Made by a program: the position numbers and the translations under genes. 64,000 nucleotides of DNA from Pseudomonas sp. 7SR1 (GTDB lineage Bacteria; Pseudomonadota; Gammaproteobacteria; Pseudomonadales; Pseudomonadaceae), in contig NZ_LT707064.1 in assembly GCF_900156465.1 (NCBI RefSeq), positions 2,760,501 through 2,824,500 on the forward strand. Direction: 5' to 3'. Each line of letters starts with the position of its first letter. Positions within the stretch are counted from its first letter, which is position 1. Positions 1 through 15,049 of the stretch are shown one piece after another. The notes under the pieces are model-generated. The model was not told the origin of the DNA and made no database searches. It saw nothing but the letters and a program-made list of their open reading frames with translations.

Positions 1-523
<523 letters not shown>

Positions 524-1645
524 TTGATCGTCTTTCGTTACCTGTCCCGCGAAGTCCTGCTGACCCTGAGCGCTGTCAGCGCCGTGCTGCTGGTCATCAT
601 CATGAGCGGGCGCTTCATCAAATATCTGGCCCAGGCGGCCTCCGGTGCCCTGGATCCGGGCTCGCTGTTTTTGATCATGGGGTTCCGCCTGCCCGGCTTC
701 CTGCAGCTGATCCTGCCGTTGGGGCTTTTCCTCGGCATTCTGCTGGCCTACGGTCGCCTGTACCTGGACAGCGAGATGACCGTGTTGTCGGCCACCGGCA
801 TGAGCCAGCAGCGACTGTTTCGTATCACCCTGTTTCCGGCTGCGCTGGTGGCGCTGCTGGTGGCCTGGCTGAGCCTGAGCCTGGCGCCCCAGGGGGCCAA
901 TCAGTTCCAGCTGCTGATCAACCAGCAGGATGCCCTGACCGAGTTCGATACCCTGGTGCCGGGACGCTTCCAGGCCTTGCGCGACGGTACCCGTGTCACC
1001 TACACCGAGCAGCTTTCGGATGACCGGGTGGACCTGGGCGGGGTGTTCATCACGCAAAAGAACCTGTCCTCGGACAGCAAGAAGGACCGCGGCATCTCCG
1101 TGCTGGTGGCCGAGAAGGGGCGCCAGCAGATCAACCCCGACGGCAACCGCTACCTGATCCTGGAGAACGGCTACCGCTATGACGGCAAGCCTGGACAGGC
1201 CGATTACCGGGCCATCAAGTACGACACCTATGGCGTGCTGCTACCCAAGCCGGAGGTCAGCGAAGAGGTCACTGACCGTGACGCGATGCCGACCTCCAGC
1301 CTGCTGGGCAACAATGACATCCGCGCCCGCACCGAGCTGCAATGGCGCCTGTCGCTGCCGTTGCTGGTGTTTATCGTGACCCTCATGGCGGTCCCGCTGG
1401 CTCGGGTCAATCCGCGCCAGGGCCGTTTCCTCAAGCTGCTGCCGGCGATTCTTTTGTATATGGCTTACCTGACCATCCTGATTTCCGCCCGCGGCGCCCT
1501 GGAAAAAGGCAAGATCCCGCCGCTGCTGGGGTTGTGGTGGGTGCATGGGATCTTCCTGGCCATCGGCCTGGGGCTGCTCTACTGGGAGCCGCTGCGCCTG
1601 AAACTGGCCAGTCGCCGCAGCGCGCGGGAGGTGGCCCATGGTTAA
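524..1645 (+). CDS. lptF: LPS export ABC transporter permease LptF
   Basis: 373-residue inner-membrane permease of the YjgP/YjgQ family. LptF and LptG with the LptB ATPase extract lipopolysaccharide from the inner membrane and push it along the LptC-LptA-LptD bridge. Hydrophobic segments lie at about residues 10-35, 50-75 and 95-120, followed by a periplasmic beta-jellyroll region of about 140 residues and three further C-terminal helices, the family's 3+3 topology. I chose the TTG at 524 because GGAG at 512-515 sits 8 bases upstream and gives the usual start MIVFRYLSRE. An in-frame GTG at 515 overlaps that ribosome site and would add three residues. The gene overlaps lptG by 8 bases, so the two are probably translationally coupled. 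Confidence 0.93.
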   Translation: MIVFRYLSREVLLTLSAVSAVLLVIIMSGRFIKYLAQAASGALDPGSLFLIMGFRLPGFLQLILPLGLFLGILLAYGRLYLDSEMTVLSATGMSQQRLFRITLFPAALVALLVAWLSLSLAPQGANQFQLLINQQDALTEFDTLVPGRFQALRDGTRVTYTEQLSDDRVDLGGVFITQKNLSSDSKKDRGISVLVAEKGRQQINPDGNRYLILENGYRYDGKPGQADYRAIKYDTYGVLLPKPEVSEEVTDRDAMPTSSLLGNNDIRARTELQWRLSLPLLVFIVTLMAVPLARVNPRQGRFLKLLPAILLYMAYLTILISARGALEKGKIPPLLGLWWVHGIFLAIGLGLLYWEPLRLKLASRRSAREVAHG

Positions 1646-2699
1646 GCTCGACCGCTACATCGGTAGCAGCGTGTTCATGGCGATCCTCGCGGTGCTGGGG
1701 ATCATCCTCGGCCTGGCGACCCTGTTCGCGTTCGTCGACGAGATGGGCGACGTCAGCGACACCTACACCTTGATGGACGTGGCCAGCTACGTGCTGCTCA
1801 CCGCGCCACGACGCCTGTACGACATGCTGCCGATGGCCGCGCTGATCGGCTGCCTGATCGGCCTGGGCAGCCTGGCCAGCAACAGCGAGCTGACGATCAT
1901 GCGTGCCGCTGGCGTGTCCATCGGTCGGATCGTCTGGGCGGTCATGAAGCCCATGCTGGTATTGATGCTGGTGGGGGTGCTGATCGGCGAATACATCGCC
2001 CCGGCCACCGAGAACACCGCCCAGGCCAATCGCTCCCTGGCCCAGGGCGGCGGTGATGCGCAAAGCGCCAAGCACGGCCTCTGGCATCGCCAGGGCGACG
2101 AGTTCATCCACATCAACTCGGTCCAGCCAAACGGCGTCCTGTACGGTGTGACCCGTTATCGCTTCGACGACCAGCGGCACATGCTGTCGTCGAGCTTCGC
2201 CAAACGCGCCACCTTCGTCGAGAATCACTGGCAGCTGAGCGACGTCACCACCACCGTGTTCCATGACAAGCGCACCGAAGTGGTCGCGGCTCCTCAGGAA
2301 CGCTGGGATGTGGCATTGAGCCCGCAATTGCTGAGCACCGTGGTCATGGCCCCGGACTCCCTGTCGATCACCGGCCTGTGGGGGTATATCCACTACCTGG
2401 CCGACCAGGGCCTGAACAACGGCCGTTACTGGCTGGCATTTTGGGTCAAGGTGCTGCAACCGCTGGTCACCGCTGCCCTGGTCCTGATGGCGATCTCGTT
2501 CATCTTCGGCCCGCTGCGTTCGGTGACCCTCGGCCAGCGGGTGTTTACCGGTGTGCTGGTGGGCTTCACCTTCCGTATCGCCCAGGACCTGCTGGGGCCA
2601 TCGAGCCTGGTGTTCGGCTTCCCGCCGCTGCTCGCGGTGCTGGTGCCGGCCGGTGTCTGTGCCCTGGCCGGGCTCTGGCTGCTGCGCCGGGCCGGTTGA
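1638..2699 (+). CDS. lptG: LPS export ABC transporter permease LptG
   Basis: 353 residues, second permease of the LptBFG complex. It begins MVKLDRYIGSSVFMAILAVL, typical of LptG, with transmembrane segments near residues 15-35, 55-80 and 100-125, a periplasmic domain at about 130-270 and three C-terminal helices ending at the terminus. The start lies inside the end of lptF (8-base overlap), so the pair forms an operon. A 13-bp inverted repeat lies directly downstream, before lepA. Confidence 0.93.
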   Translation: MVKLDRYIGSSVFMAILAVLGIILGLATLFAFVDEMGDVSDTYTLMDVASYVLLTAPRRLYDMLPMAALIGCLIGLGSLASNSELTIMRAAGVSIGRIVWAVMKPMLVLMLVGVLIGEYIAPATENTAQANRSLAQGGGDAQSAKHGLWHRQGDEFIHINSVQPNGVLYGVTRYRFDDQRHMLSSSFAKRATFVENHWQLSDVTTTVFHDKRTEVVAAPQERWDVALSPQLLSTVVMAPDSLSITGLWGYIHYLADQGLNNGRYWLAFWVKVLQPLVTAALVLMAISFIFGPLRSVTLGQRVFTGVLVGFTFRIAQDLLGPSSLVFGFPPLLAVLVPAGVCALAGLWLLRRAG

Positions 2700-2724
2700 C
2701 CCCGATTCCTGTGACGAGCAGGCT

Positions 2725-2754
2725 TGTGGCGAGGGGATAAATCCCCTCGCCACA
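2725..2754. repeat. REP-type palindrome (tgtggcgagggga class)
   Basis: Perfect 13-bp inverted repeat tgtggcgagggga / tcccctcgccaca with a 4-base loop (taaa), between lptG and lepA. Related copies occur at about 23990, 45735 (half) and 61840. These are the extragenic palindromes typical of fluorescens pseudomonads; this copy may also help end lptFG transcripts. Confidence 0.8.
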
Positions 2755-2829
2755 ATGGCGTCCGTATCAGGTACAATTCCCGGCTATTTTTCGGCGGGCC
2801 TTGCCTGCAGCCTTTTTGAGTGTTGATCC

Positions 2830-4629
2830 GTGAGTGATTTGAGTCATATCCGCAATTTCTCCATCATCGCCCACATTGACCATGGCAAGTCGACGCTGGC
2901 TGATCGTTTCATCCAGATGTGCGGCGGCCTGACCGAACGCGAAATGGAAGCCCAGGTCCTGGACTCCATGGACCTGGAGCGTGAGCGCGGGATTACCATC
3001 AAGGCCCACAGCGTCACCCTCTATTACAAGGCCAAAGACGGCATTACCTACCAGCTGAACTTCATCGACACCCCGGGCCATGTCGACTTCACCTACGAAG
3101 TCAGCCGCTCGCTGGCGGCCTGTGAAGGTGCGTTGCTGGTGGTCGATGCCGGCCAGGGCGTCGAGGCCCAGTCGGTCGCCAACTGCTACACCGCCATCGA
3201 GCAGGGCCTGGAGGTCATGCCGGTCCTGAACAAGATCGACCTGCCCCAGGCCGAACCGGAGCGCGTCAAGGAAGAGATCGAGAAGATCATCGGGATCGAC
3301 GCCACCGACGCGGTCACCTGCAGCGCCAAGACCGGCCTGGGGGTGGACGAGGTGCTCGAGCGCCTGGTGAGCACCATTCCCGCGCCCACCGGCAATATCG
3401 AGGATCCGCTGCAAGCGTTGATCATCGACTCCTGGTTCGACAACTACCTGGGCGTGGTCTCCCTGGTTCGCGTGCGCCATGGCCGCGTGAAAAAGGGCGA
3501 CAAGATCCTGGTCAAGTCCACCGGCAAGGTCCACCTGGTGGACAGTGTCGGCGTCTTCAATCCGAAACACACCGCCACCACCGACCTCAAGGCCGGTGAA
3601 GTGGGCTTCATCATCGCCGGCATCAAGGACATCCACGGGGCGCCGGTAGGCGATACCCTGACCTTGAGTTCCACCCCCGACGTCGATGTGCTGCCAGGCT
3701 TCAAGCGGATCCAGCCCCAGGTCTATGCGGGCCTGTTCCCGGTCAGTTCCGATGACTTCGAGGACTTCCGCGAAGCCCTGCAGAAGCTGACCCTCAACGA
3801 TTCGTCGCTACAGTACACCCCGGAAAGCTCCGACGCCCTGGGCTTCGGCTTCCGCTGCGGGTTCCTGGGCATGCTGCACATGGAAATCATCCAGGAGCGC
3901 CTGGAGCGCGAATACGACCTGGACCTGATCACCACGGCGCCAACGGTAATCTTCGAGCTGCTGCTCAAGACCGGTGAAACCATCTACGTCGACAACCCTT
4001 CCAAGCTGCCGGACCTGTCGTCGATCGAGGACATGCGCGAACCGATCGTGCGCGCCAACATCCTTGTGCCCCAGGAGCACCTGGGCAACGTCATTACCCT
4101 GTGCATCGAGAAGCGTGGCGTGCAGCACGACATGCTGTTCCTCGGTACCCAGGTGCAAGTGACCTACGATCTGCCCATGAACGAAGTGGTGCTGGATTTC
4201 TTCGATCGCCTGAAATCCACCAGTCGCGGCTATGCTTCTCTGGACTATCATTTCGATCGCTACCAATCGGCTAATCTGGTGAAGCTGGATGTGCTGATCA
4301 ACGGCGACAAGGTGGATGCCCTGGCATTGATCGTGCACCGTGACAACGCGCACTACAAAGGTCGTGCGTTGACCGAGAAGATGAAGGATCTGATTCCGCG
4401 GCAGATGTTCGACGTGGCAATCCAGGCCGCCATTGGCGGGCAGATTGTGGCGCGTACAACCGTCAAGGCGCTCAGAAAGAACGTATTGGCCAAATGCTAC
4501 GGCGGCGACGTGAGCCGTAAGCGCAAGCTGTTGGAAAAGCAGAAGGCCGGTAAAAAACGCATGAAGCAGGTCGGTAACGTGGAGATTCCACAGGAAGCCT
4601 TCCTTGCGGTGCTCAGGTTGGATAGTTAG
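2830..4629 (+). CDS. lepA: Elongation factor 4 (LepA), ribosomal back-translocase GTPase
   Basis: 599 residues, full length for LepA. G1 motif AHIDHGKST at residues 14-22, G3 DTPGHVD and G4 NKID are all visible, followed by EF-G-like domains and the LepA-specific C-terminal domain (ending near [18 protein letters not shown]). LepA binds ribosomes and acts in initiation and elongation under stress. The start is a GTG at 2830. It is the first gene of the lepA-lepB-rnc-era-recO-pdxJ block; lepB follows after 5 bases. Confidence 0.96.
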   Translation: MSDLSHIRNFSIIAHIDHGKSTLADRFIQMCGGLTEREMEAQVLDSMDLERERGITIKAHSVTLYYKAKDGITYQLNFIDTPGHVDFTYEVSRSLAACEGALLVVDAGQGVEAQSVANCYTAIEQGLEVMPVLNKIDLPQAEPERVKEEIEKIIGIDATDAVTCSAKTGLGVDEVLERLVSTIPAPTGNIEDPLQALIIDSWFDNYLGVVSLVRVRHGRVKKGDKILVKSTGKVHLVDSVGVFNPKHTATTDLKAGEVGFIIAGIKDIHGAPVGDTLTLSSTPDVDVLPGFKRIQPQVYAGLFPVSSDDFEDFREALQKLTLNDSSLQYTPESSDALGFGFRCGFLGMLHMEIIQERLEREYDLDLITTAPTVIFELLLKTGETIYVDNPSKLPDLSSIEDMREPIVRANILVPQEHLGNVITLCIEKRGVQHDMLFLGTQVQVTYDLPMNEVVLDFFDRLKSTSRGYASLDYHFDRYQSANLVKLDVLINGDKVDALALIVHRDNAHYKGRALTEKMKDLIPRQMFDVAIQAAIGGQIVARTTVKALRKNVLAKCYGGDVSRKRKLLEKQKAGKKRMKQVGNVEIPQEAFLAVLRLDS

Positions 4630-4634
4630 GTCCT

Positions 4635-5489
4635 ATGTCGCTAAATTTCCCGCTGTTGCTGGTTATCGCCGTATTCGTCTGCGGCCTGTTGGCGTTGCTC
4701 GATCTGTTGTTCCTGGCGCCCCGGCGCCGGGCCGCCATCGCCTCCTATCAGGGCAGCGTCAGCCAGCCTGATGGTGTGGTGGTCGAAAAGCTCGGCAAGG
4801 AACCTCTGCTGGTGGAATACGGCAAGTCGTTCTTCCCGGTGCTGTTCATCGTGCTGGTGCTGCGCTCGTTCCTGGTGGAGCCTTTCCAGATCCCATCGGG
4901 TTCGATGAAGCCGACCCTGGACGTGGGCGACTTCATCCTGGTGAACAAGTTCTCCTACGGAATCCGCCTGCCGGTGATCGACAGGAAGGTCATCGAGGTG
5001 GGTGACCCGCAACGCGGCGACGTCATGGTGTTTCGCTTTCCGAGCGACCCGAACGTCAACTACATCAAGCGGGTGGTTGGCCTGCCGGGCGACAGGATCC
5101 GCTACACGGCCGACAAGCGACTCTACGTCAATGGCGAACTGGTGGCCGAGCAGTTGATCGGCTCCGAGCCTGGCACGCTGGGCAGCGCCGAGCTGTATCA
5201 GGAAAAGCTCGGCGAGGCCGAACACCTGATCCGCAAGGAAATGAGCCGCTACCGTGCCACGCCGGACCATTCGTGGACCGTGCCGGCCGGGCACTATTTC
5301 ATGATGGGCGACAACCGCGACAACTCCAACGACAGTCGCTACTGGGATGACCCGAACATTCCCCGGGACATGCTGGGCATGGTTCCCGACCGGAATATCG
5401 TCGGCAAGGCCTTCGCGGTCTGGATGAGCTGGCCGGAACCCAAACTCAGTCACCTGCCGAATTTCTCGCGGGTCGGGCTGATCAAGTAA
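4635..5489 (+). CDS. lepB: Signal peptidase I
   Basis: 284 residues. Two N-terminal hydrophobic segments (about 4-28 and 65-80) anchor it with its catalytic domain in the periplasm, where it removes signal peptides from exported preproteins. The catalytic serine is S90 in PSGSMKPTL and the general-base lysine is K145 in YIKRVVGLPGD; the later box GDNRDNSNDSR is also present. It starts 5 bases after lepA. Directly downstream is a perfect 9-bp hairpin and then, unusually, rnc after only 168 bases. Confidence 0.95.
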   Translation: MSLNFPLLLVIAVFVCGLLALLDLLFLAPRRRAAIASYQGSVSQPDGVVVEKLGKEPLLVEYGKSFFPVLFIVLVLRSFLVEPFQIPSGSMKPTLDVGDFILVNKFSYGIRLPVIDRKVIEVGDPQRGDVMVFRFPSDPNVNYIKRVVGLPGDRIRYTADKRLYVNGELVAEQLIGSEPGTLGSAELYQEKLGEAEHLIRKEMSRYRATPDHSWTVPAGHYFMMGDNRDNSNDSRYWDDPNIPRDMLGMVPDRNIVGKAFAVWMSWPEPKLSHLPNFSRVGLIK

Positions 5490-5496
5490 ACACACA

Positions 5497-5519
5497 CGGC
5501 GCTGTTGAACACAGCGCCG
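5497..5519 (+). promoter_or_regulatory. RNA hairpin after lepB
   Basis: Perfect 9-bp inverted repeat cggcgctgt / acagcgccg with loop tgaac. No T-tract follows, so it is unlikely to be a strong terminator. It may stabilise or process the lepB-rnc mRNA. Confidence 0.45.
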
Positions 5520-5520
5520 A

Positions 5521-5661
5521 ATGCATTTCTGGAGCCTGCACAAGGCGCCAACGATAGTCAGGACGTCATTTTTGAACACAGCGTTATTTGTCCCAAGCCC
5601 GCGGTGCCTTGCCGTCGTGGCGGTGGAATCCAGCCACGAACTCAGCGTGGGTAAACCGTGA
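5521..5661 (+). CDS. Possible small protein or remnant between lepB and rnc
   Basis: 46-codon open frame from ATG at 5521 ([10 protein letters not shown]...) whose TGA overlaps the GTG of rnc, the arrangement expected for translational coupling. In other pseudomonads this slot is filled by a gene of about 120-130 codons for a DUF4845 membrane protein (PA0769 in P. aeruginosa). No such hydrophobic N-terminus is present. The ORF has no clear ribosome site in front of its ATG; a GGAG at 5531-5534 falls inside it, where the start site of a longer ancestral gene could have been. It may be a deletion remnant whose tail (ELSVGKP) is preserved, or simply non-coding. Confidence 0.3.
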   Translation: MHFWSLHKAPTIVRTSFLNTALFVPSPRCLAVVAVESSHELSVGKP

Positions 5662-6347
5662 GCGTTTCTCTAAGCCGCCTCGAGCGCCAGCTCGGCTACA
5701 CCTTCAAGGACCAGGAGCTGATGCTCCTGGCGCTCACTCACCGCAGTTTTGCCGGGCGCAATAACGAACGCCTGGAATTCCTCGGCGATGCCATTCTCAA
5801 CTTCGTGGCCGGCGAGGCGCTGTTCGAGCGTTTTCCCCTGGCCCGCGAAGGCCAGTTATCGCGTTTGCGCGCACGGTTGGTAAAAGGTGAGACCCTGGCC
5901 GTACTGGCCCGCGGTTTCGACCTGGGCGAATACCTGCGTCTGGGTTCCGGTGAACTGAAAAGCGGTGGTTTCCGGCGCGAGTCGATCCTGGCCGACGCCC
6001 TGGAAGCCCTGATCGGTGCGATCTACCTGGATTCGGGCATGGAAAAGGCCCGGGAGCGAGTGCTGGCCTGGCTGACCTCGGAAATCGACAGCCTGACGCT
6101 GGTGGACACCAACAAGGATCCCAAGACCCGCTTGCAGGAGTTCCTGCAATCGCGCAGTTGTGAACTGCCACGCTACGAAGTCGTGGATATCCAGGGCGAG
6201 CCGCATTGCCGGACCTTCTTCGTCGAGTGCGAAGTCGTCCTACTGAATGAAAAAAGCCGGGGCCAGGGCGTGAGCCGCCGTATTGCCGAGCAGGTAGCGG
6301 CCGCCGCAGCACTGATCGCCCTGGGCGTGGAGAATGGCAATGACTGA
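5658..6347 (+). CDS. rnc: Ribonuclease III
   Basis: 229 residues, the usual length. The RNase III signature ([13 protein letters not shown]) lies at about residues 34-46 and the C-terminal double-stranded-RNA-binding domain at about 155-225. It cleaves double-stranded RNA in rRNA precursors, mRNAs and antisense duplexes. The start is a GTG at 5658 that overlaps a stop codon of the preceding short frame (CCGTGAGC). The 3' end overlaps era by 8 bases. Confidence 0.95.
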   Translation: MSVSLSRLERQLGYTFKDQELMLLALTHRSFAGRNNERLEFLGDAILNFVAGEALFERFPLAREGQLSRLRARLVKGETLAVLARGFDLGEYLRLGSGELKSGGFRRESILADALEALIGAIYLDSGMEKARERVLAWLTSEIDSLTLVDTNKDPKTRLQEFLQSRSCELPRYEVVDIQGEPHCRTFFVECEVVLLNEKSRGQGVSRRIAEQVAAAAALIALGVENGND

Positions 6348-7242
6348 TACAACCGTTACCCGTTGCGGCTATGTCGCCATCGTCGGCCGGCCGAACGTGG
6401 GCAAGTCCACATTGCTGAACCACATCCTGGGCCAGAAGCTGGCGATCACCTCGCGCAAGCCCCAGACCACCCGTCACAACATGCTGGGCATCAAGACCGA
6501 AGGCGACGTGCAGGCGATCTACGTCGACACCCCCGGCATGCACAAGGGCGGCGAAAAGGCCCTGAACCGCTACATGAACAAGACCGCCTCGGCGGCGCTG
6601 AAAGATGTCGACGTGGTGATCTTCGTGGTCGACCGCACCAAGTGGACCGAAGAAGACCAGATGGTGCTCGAGCGTGTCCAGTACGTGACCGGCCCCCTGA
6701 TCGTGGCGCTGAACAAGACCGACCGCATCGAAGACAAGGCCGAGCTGATGCCGCACCTGTCCTGGTTGCAGGAACAGCTGCCCAACGCACAGATCATTCC
6801 GATCTCCGCCCAGCACGGGCACAACCTCGATGCGCTGGAGCGGGTGATTGCCGAGCACCTGCCGGAAAACGATCATTTCTTCCCTGAAGACCAGATCACC
6901 GACCGCAGCAGCCGTTTCCTCGCCGCGGAGCTGGTGCGCGAGAAGATCATGCGCCAGATGGGCGCTGAGCTGCCCTACCAGATCACCGTGGAAATCGAAG
7001 AGTTCAAGCAACAGGGCAAGACCCTGCACATCCATGCGCTGATTCTCGTCGAACGTGACGGCCAGAAGAAAATCATCATTGGCGACAAGGGTGAGCGCAT
7101 CAAGCGCATCGGCACCGAGGCGCGCAAGGACATGGAACTGCTGTTCGACTCCAAGATCATGCTCAACCTGTGGGTCAAGGTGAAAGGCGGCTGGTCCGAC
7201 GATGAGCGGGCGCTGCGTTCTTTGGGTTACGGCGACCTCTGA
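6340..7242 (+). CDS. era: GTPase Era
   Basis: 300 residues. N-terminal Ras-like domain with G1 [15 protein letters not shown] and NKTD boxes, then a C-terminal KH RNA-binding domain around [14 protein letters not shown]. Era binds 16S rRNA and assists 30S assembly. I chose the ATG at 6340 because GGAG at 6329-6332 is 7 bases upstream; an in-frame ATG at 6334 is only one base after it. The start lies inside the end of rnc, so expression is probably coupled. Confidence 0.95.
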   Translation: MTDTTVTRCGYVAIVGRPNVGKSTLLNHILGQKLAITSRKPQTTRHNMLGIKTEGDVQAIYVDTPGMHKGGEKALNRYMNKTASAALKDVDVVIFVVDRTKWTEEDQMVLERVQYVTGPLIVALNKTDRIEDKAELMPHLSWLQEQLPNAQIIPISAQHGHNLDALERVIAEHLPENDHFFPEDQITDRSSRFLAAELVREKIMRQMGAELPYQITVEIEEFKQQGKTLHIHALILVERDGQKKIIIGDKGERIKRIGTEARKDMELLFDSKIMLNLWVKVKGGWSDDERALRSLGYGDL

Positions 7243-7270
7243 TCAGCTGACTGGATGTACCAAGAGCCAT

Positions 7271-7360
7271 TGTGGGAGCGAGCTTGCTCGCGATGAGGGC
7301 CTGATCTTCAACATGGATGTTGACTGACAGAGCGCTATCGCGAGCAAGCCCGCTCCCACA
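7271..7360. repeat. REP pair (tgtgggagcgagc class) between era and recO
   Basis: Two inverted copies: tgtgggagcgagcttgctcgcgat at the left and atcgcgagcaagcccgctcccaca at the right, about 40 bases apart. Each half also folds on itself. This is the second REP class of the window (others at about 8926 and 28560). Confidence 0.75.
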
Positions 7361-7413
7361 TTGGTTTGGGGTTGTAGAAAAACGCTGTTTGTCTATCGAG
7401 AACTCTGATTTCC

Positions 7414-8103
7414 ATGTCCCCAACCCAACCCATCGCTCAATCCGCCTACGTCCTCCACAGCCGCGCCTATCGCGAAAGCAGTGCCCTGGTGGACTTCCTC
7501 ACGCCGCAAGGGCGGCTGCGGGCGGTGTTGCGTGGGGCGCGGGGCAAGGCCGGGACGCTGGCGCGGCCTTTCGTGCCGCTCGAAGTCGAATTTCGCGGTC
7601 GGGGCGAGCTGAAGAATGTCGGCCGCATGGAAAGCAACGGGGTCGCGGCCTGGCTCAATGGCGAAGCGCTGTTCAGCGGCCTGTACCTCAATGAGCTGCT
7701 GATTCGCCTGCTGCCTCCCGAAGACCCCCATCCGGCGGTGTTCGATCACTACACCGCAACCCTGCTGGCCCTGGCTGAAGGTCGTCCACTGGAGCCTTTG
7801 CTGCGTTCGTTCGAGTGGCGCCTGCTGGATGACCTGGGCTACGGTTTCGCCCTGGATACCGATCTGCATGGTGCGCCCATCATTGCCGACGGCCTGTATC
7901 GCCTGCAGGTGGACGCAGGCCTGGAGCAGGTCCATCTGTTGCAGCCCGGGTTGTTCAACGGGGCCGAGCTCCTGGCCATGGCGGAGGCTGACTGGAGCGC
8001 GCCGGGTGCCTTGGCTGCAGCCAAGCGCCTGATGCGCCAGGCCCTGGCTGTTCATCTGGGCGGTCGGCCCCTGGTCAGTCGCGAGCTGTTTCGCAAGCCC
8101 TGA
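7414..8103 (+). CDS. recO: DNA repair protein RecO
   Basis: 229 residues. The N-terminal OB-fold is visible as [20 protein letters not shown] followed by [11 protein letters not shown], typical of RecO; the C-terminal helical part is shorter and less conserved. RecO works with RecF and RecR to load RecA on SSB-coated single-stranded DNA. No strong ribosome site precedes the ATG. It is separated from era by the REP pair, and pdxJ follows after about 50 bases. Confidence 0.92.
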   Translation: MSPTQPIAQSAYVLHSRAYRESSALVDFLTPQGRLRAVLRGARGKAGTLARPFVPLEVEFRGRGELKNVGRMESNGVAAWLNGEALFSGLYLNELLIRLLPPEDPHPAVFDHYTATLLALAEGRPLEPLLRSFEWRLLDDLGYGFALDTDLHGAPIIADGLYRLQVDAGLEQVHLLQPGLFNGAELLAMAEADWSAPGALAAAKRLMRQALAVHLGGRPLVSRELFRKP

Positions 8104-8153
8104 TCAACCCGTATGCTGTGGGCCGAATATCTGTCCATTCAGGAGCGCTTTTC

Positions 8154-8897
8154 GTGAGCACCAGCAATCGCATTCTTCTCGGCGTGAACATCGACCATGT
8201 TGCTACCCTGCGCCAGGCCCGCGGTACCCGTTACCCGGATCCGGTCAAGGCCGCGCTGGACGCCGAGGAGGCGGGGGCTGACGGCATCACCGTGCATTTG
8301 CGCGAGGACCGGCGCCATATCCAGGAACGTGATGTGCTGCTGCTCAAGGATGTGCTGCAGACCCGCATGAACTTCGAAATGGGCGTGACCGAGGAAATGA
8401 TGGCGTTCGCCGAGCGCATCCGTCCGGCGCACATCTGCCTGGTTCCGGAGACGCGCCAGGAGTTGACCACCGAGGGTGGCCTGGATGTGGCGGGACAGCA
8501 AGCGCGGATCAAGGCCGCCGTGGAGCGGCTGTCGAAGACCGGGGCCGAGGTGTCGCTGTTCATCGACGCCGACGAGCGCCAGATCGAAGCGTCCAGGCGG
8601 GTCGGCGCGCCTGCCATCGAATTGCATACCGGTCGTTATGCCGATGCCGAAACCCCCGGCGATGTGGCCGATGAACTGCAGCGGGTGGCCGATGGCGTCA
8701 CCTTCGGCCTGGCCCAGGGCCTGATCGTCAACGCCGGCCATGGCCTGCACTACCATAACGTCGAGGCCGTGGCGGCCATCAAGGGCATCAACGAACTGAA
8801 CATCGGCCATGCGCTGGTGGCCCATGCGTTGTTTGTCGGGTTCAAATCGGCTGTATCGGAAATGAAAGCGCTGATCCTGGCTGCCGCCAAGTCCTGA
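8154..8897 (+). CDS. pdxJ: Pyridoxine 5'-phosphate synthase
   Basis: 247 residues, normal length for this TIM-barrel enzyme, which condenses 1-deoxyxylulose 5-phosphate with 3-amino-2-oxopropyl phosphate in the DXP-dependent B6 pathway. Family motifs [29 protein letters not shown] and [10 protein letters not shown] are present. I chose the GTG at 8154 because AGGAG at 8141-8145 is 8 bases upstream; the frame is open further 5' but lacks such a site. It ends the recO-pdxJ group and converges on mltF across a perfect palindrome. Confidence 0.94.
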   Translation: MSTSNRILLGVNIDHVATLRQARGTRYPDPVKAALDAEEAGADGITVHLREDRRHIQERDVLLLKDVLQTRMNFEMGVTEEMMAFAERIRPAHICLVPETRQELTTEGGLDVAGQQARIKAAVERLSKTGAEVSLFIDADERQIEASRRVGAPAIELHTGRYADAETPGDVADELQRVADGVTFGLAQGLIVNAGHGLHYHNVEAVAAIKGINELNIGHALVAHALFVGFKSAVSEMKALILAAAKS

Positions 8898-8902
8898 GCC
8901 AG

Positions 8903-8950
8903 CCACAATCTCTGTGGGAGCGAGCAAGCTCGCTCCCACAGAGATTGTGG
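8903..8950. terminator. Long palindrome, probable bidirectional terminator / REP
   Basis: Perfect 23-bp inverted repeat with a 2-base loop (arm begins ccacaatctctgtgggag) between the convergent pdxJ and mltF. The core is the tgtgggagcgagc REP sequence. Its position and symmetry suit a terminator for both strands, although there is no long T-tract. Confidence 0.6.
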
Positions 8951-8958
8951 CGACTTCA

Positions 8959-10443
<1,485 letters not shown>

Positions 10444-10707
10444 TTACCGCCATATCTCGACAGTGACAGGCCAGTCTGCTAGCGATTGCAAAACATGTCC
10501 GCAACACCGGCCGGCCGGCGTGCGCCGGGGATCGGAACGCTGAAAAATATATCCCGTGGGACCCCGGGAACCCGTGGCTGATGGCACCGTAAAGGCAAAG
10601 ACCGATATTCGGGCTGTATCGGACATGCCGTTTCGGGTGCCGTCAGCGGCGGTTTAGGCTAGAATGCACGGCCTCAAAGCACACCCCTTCCCGAGGCTGT
10701 CCCGAAG

Positions 10708-14604
<3,897 letters not shown>

Positions 14605-14608
14605 GGCC

Positions 14609-14920
14609 GTGTACAAGCTCTGCTTCTTCGTCCCGGCCAGCCATGTAGATGTGGTCAAGAGCGCCGTATTCGCCGCGGGTGGTGGGCGAATCGGCGATTA
14701 CGACCACTGCGCCTGGCAAGTGCTGGGCCTTGGCCAGTTCCGTCCGTTGGCCGGCAGCCAGCCGTTCATCGGCGAGGCGGGACAGGTCGAGCAGGTCGAG
14801 GAATGGAAGGTGGAGCTTGTCGTGGCCGATGAGCTGATCCGCGCGGTGGTGGAGGCGCTGAAACAGAGCCACCCCTACGAGACACCGGCGTATGAAGTGT
14901 GGCGGCTGGAGGATTTCTGA
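14609..14920 (+). CDS. Small NIF3/YqfO-like protein (CutA-like fold)
   Basis: 103 residues starting at a GTG 5 bases after purL. The sequence (MYKLCFFVPASHVDVVKSAV ... HPYETPAYEVWRLEDF) matches the small YqfO/NIF3-associated domain, a ferredoxin-like CutA fold that in larger proteins is inserted into NIF3. Its biochemical role is unknown. The tight spacing behind purL suggests co-transcription. It is followed by an intrinsic terminator that has been interrupted by an IS element. Confidence 0.85.
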   Translation: MYKLCFFVPASHVDVVKSAVFAAGGGRIGDYDHCAWQVLGLGQFRPLAGSQPFIGEAGQVEQVEEWKVELVVADELIRAVVEALKQSHPYETPAYEVWRLEDF

Positions 14921-14940
14921 TCCCCCTGGCCGTTGAAATG

Positions 14941-14969
14941 AAAAACCCGCTGACGGATTCAGCGGGTTT
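14941..14969 (+). terminator. Intrinsic terminator of the purL unit, T-tract cut by the IS
   Basis: Stem aaacccgctga / tcagcgggttt with loop cggat. The left arm is preceded by further As (aaaaaccc), but the right arm stops at ttt and runs into IS sequence (aatgag...). The bases just right of the IS (ttttattggg) would restore a five-T or longer tract, so the terminator was probably the insertion target. Confidence 0.7.
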
Positions 14970-14992
14970 AATGAGATGGTCAGCCTGACCGA

Positions 14993-15028
14993 GAAGCCCT
15001 GCAGGTTTACGCTTGCAGGGCTTTTCTC
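14993..15028 (+). promoter_or_regulatory. Hairpin in the IS left end, upstream of the transposase
   Basis: agccctgca / tgcagggct stem followed by ttttctcgtttt, ending about 20 bases before the transposase ATG. It resembles an intrinsic terminator and may shield the transposase from transcripts entering from purL. Confidence 0.5.
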
Positions 15029-15049
15029 GTTTTCGGCGGAGGATCTCTC

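Noticed and set aside
5542..5575. Minus-strand reading [10 protein letters not shown] as an inverted piece of the lost DUF4845 gene
   Set aside because: Only a few residues resemble the family's N-terminus; far too short to support an inversion.
7260..8950. CRISPR array from repeated tgtgggagcgagc units
   Set aside because: Copies are palindromic, widely and unevenly spaced and lie between genes; these are REP elements without spacers or cas genes.
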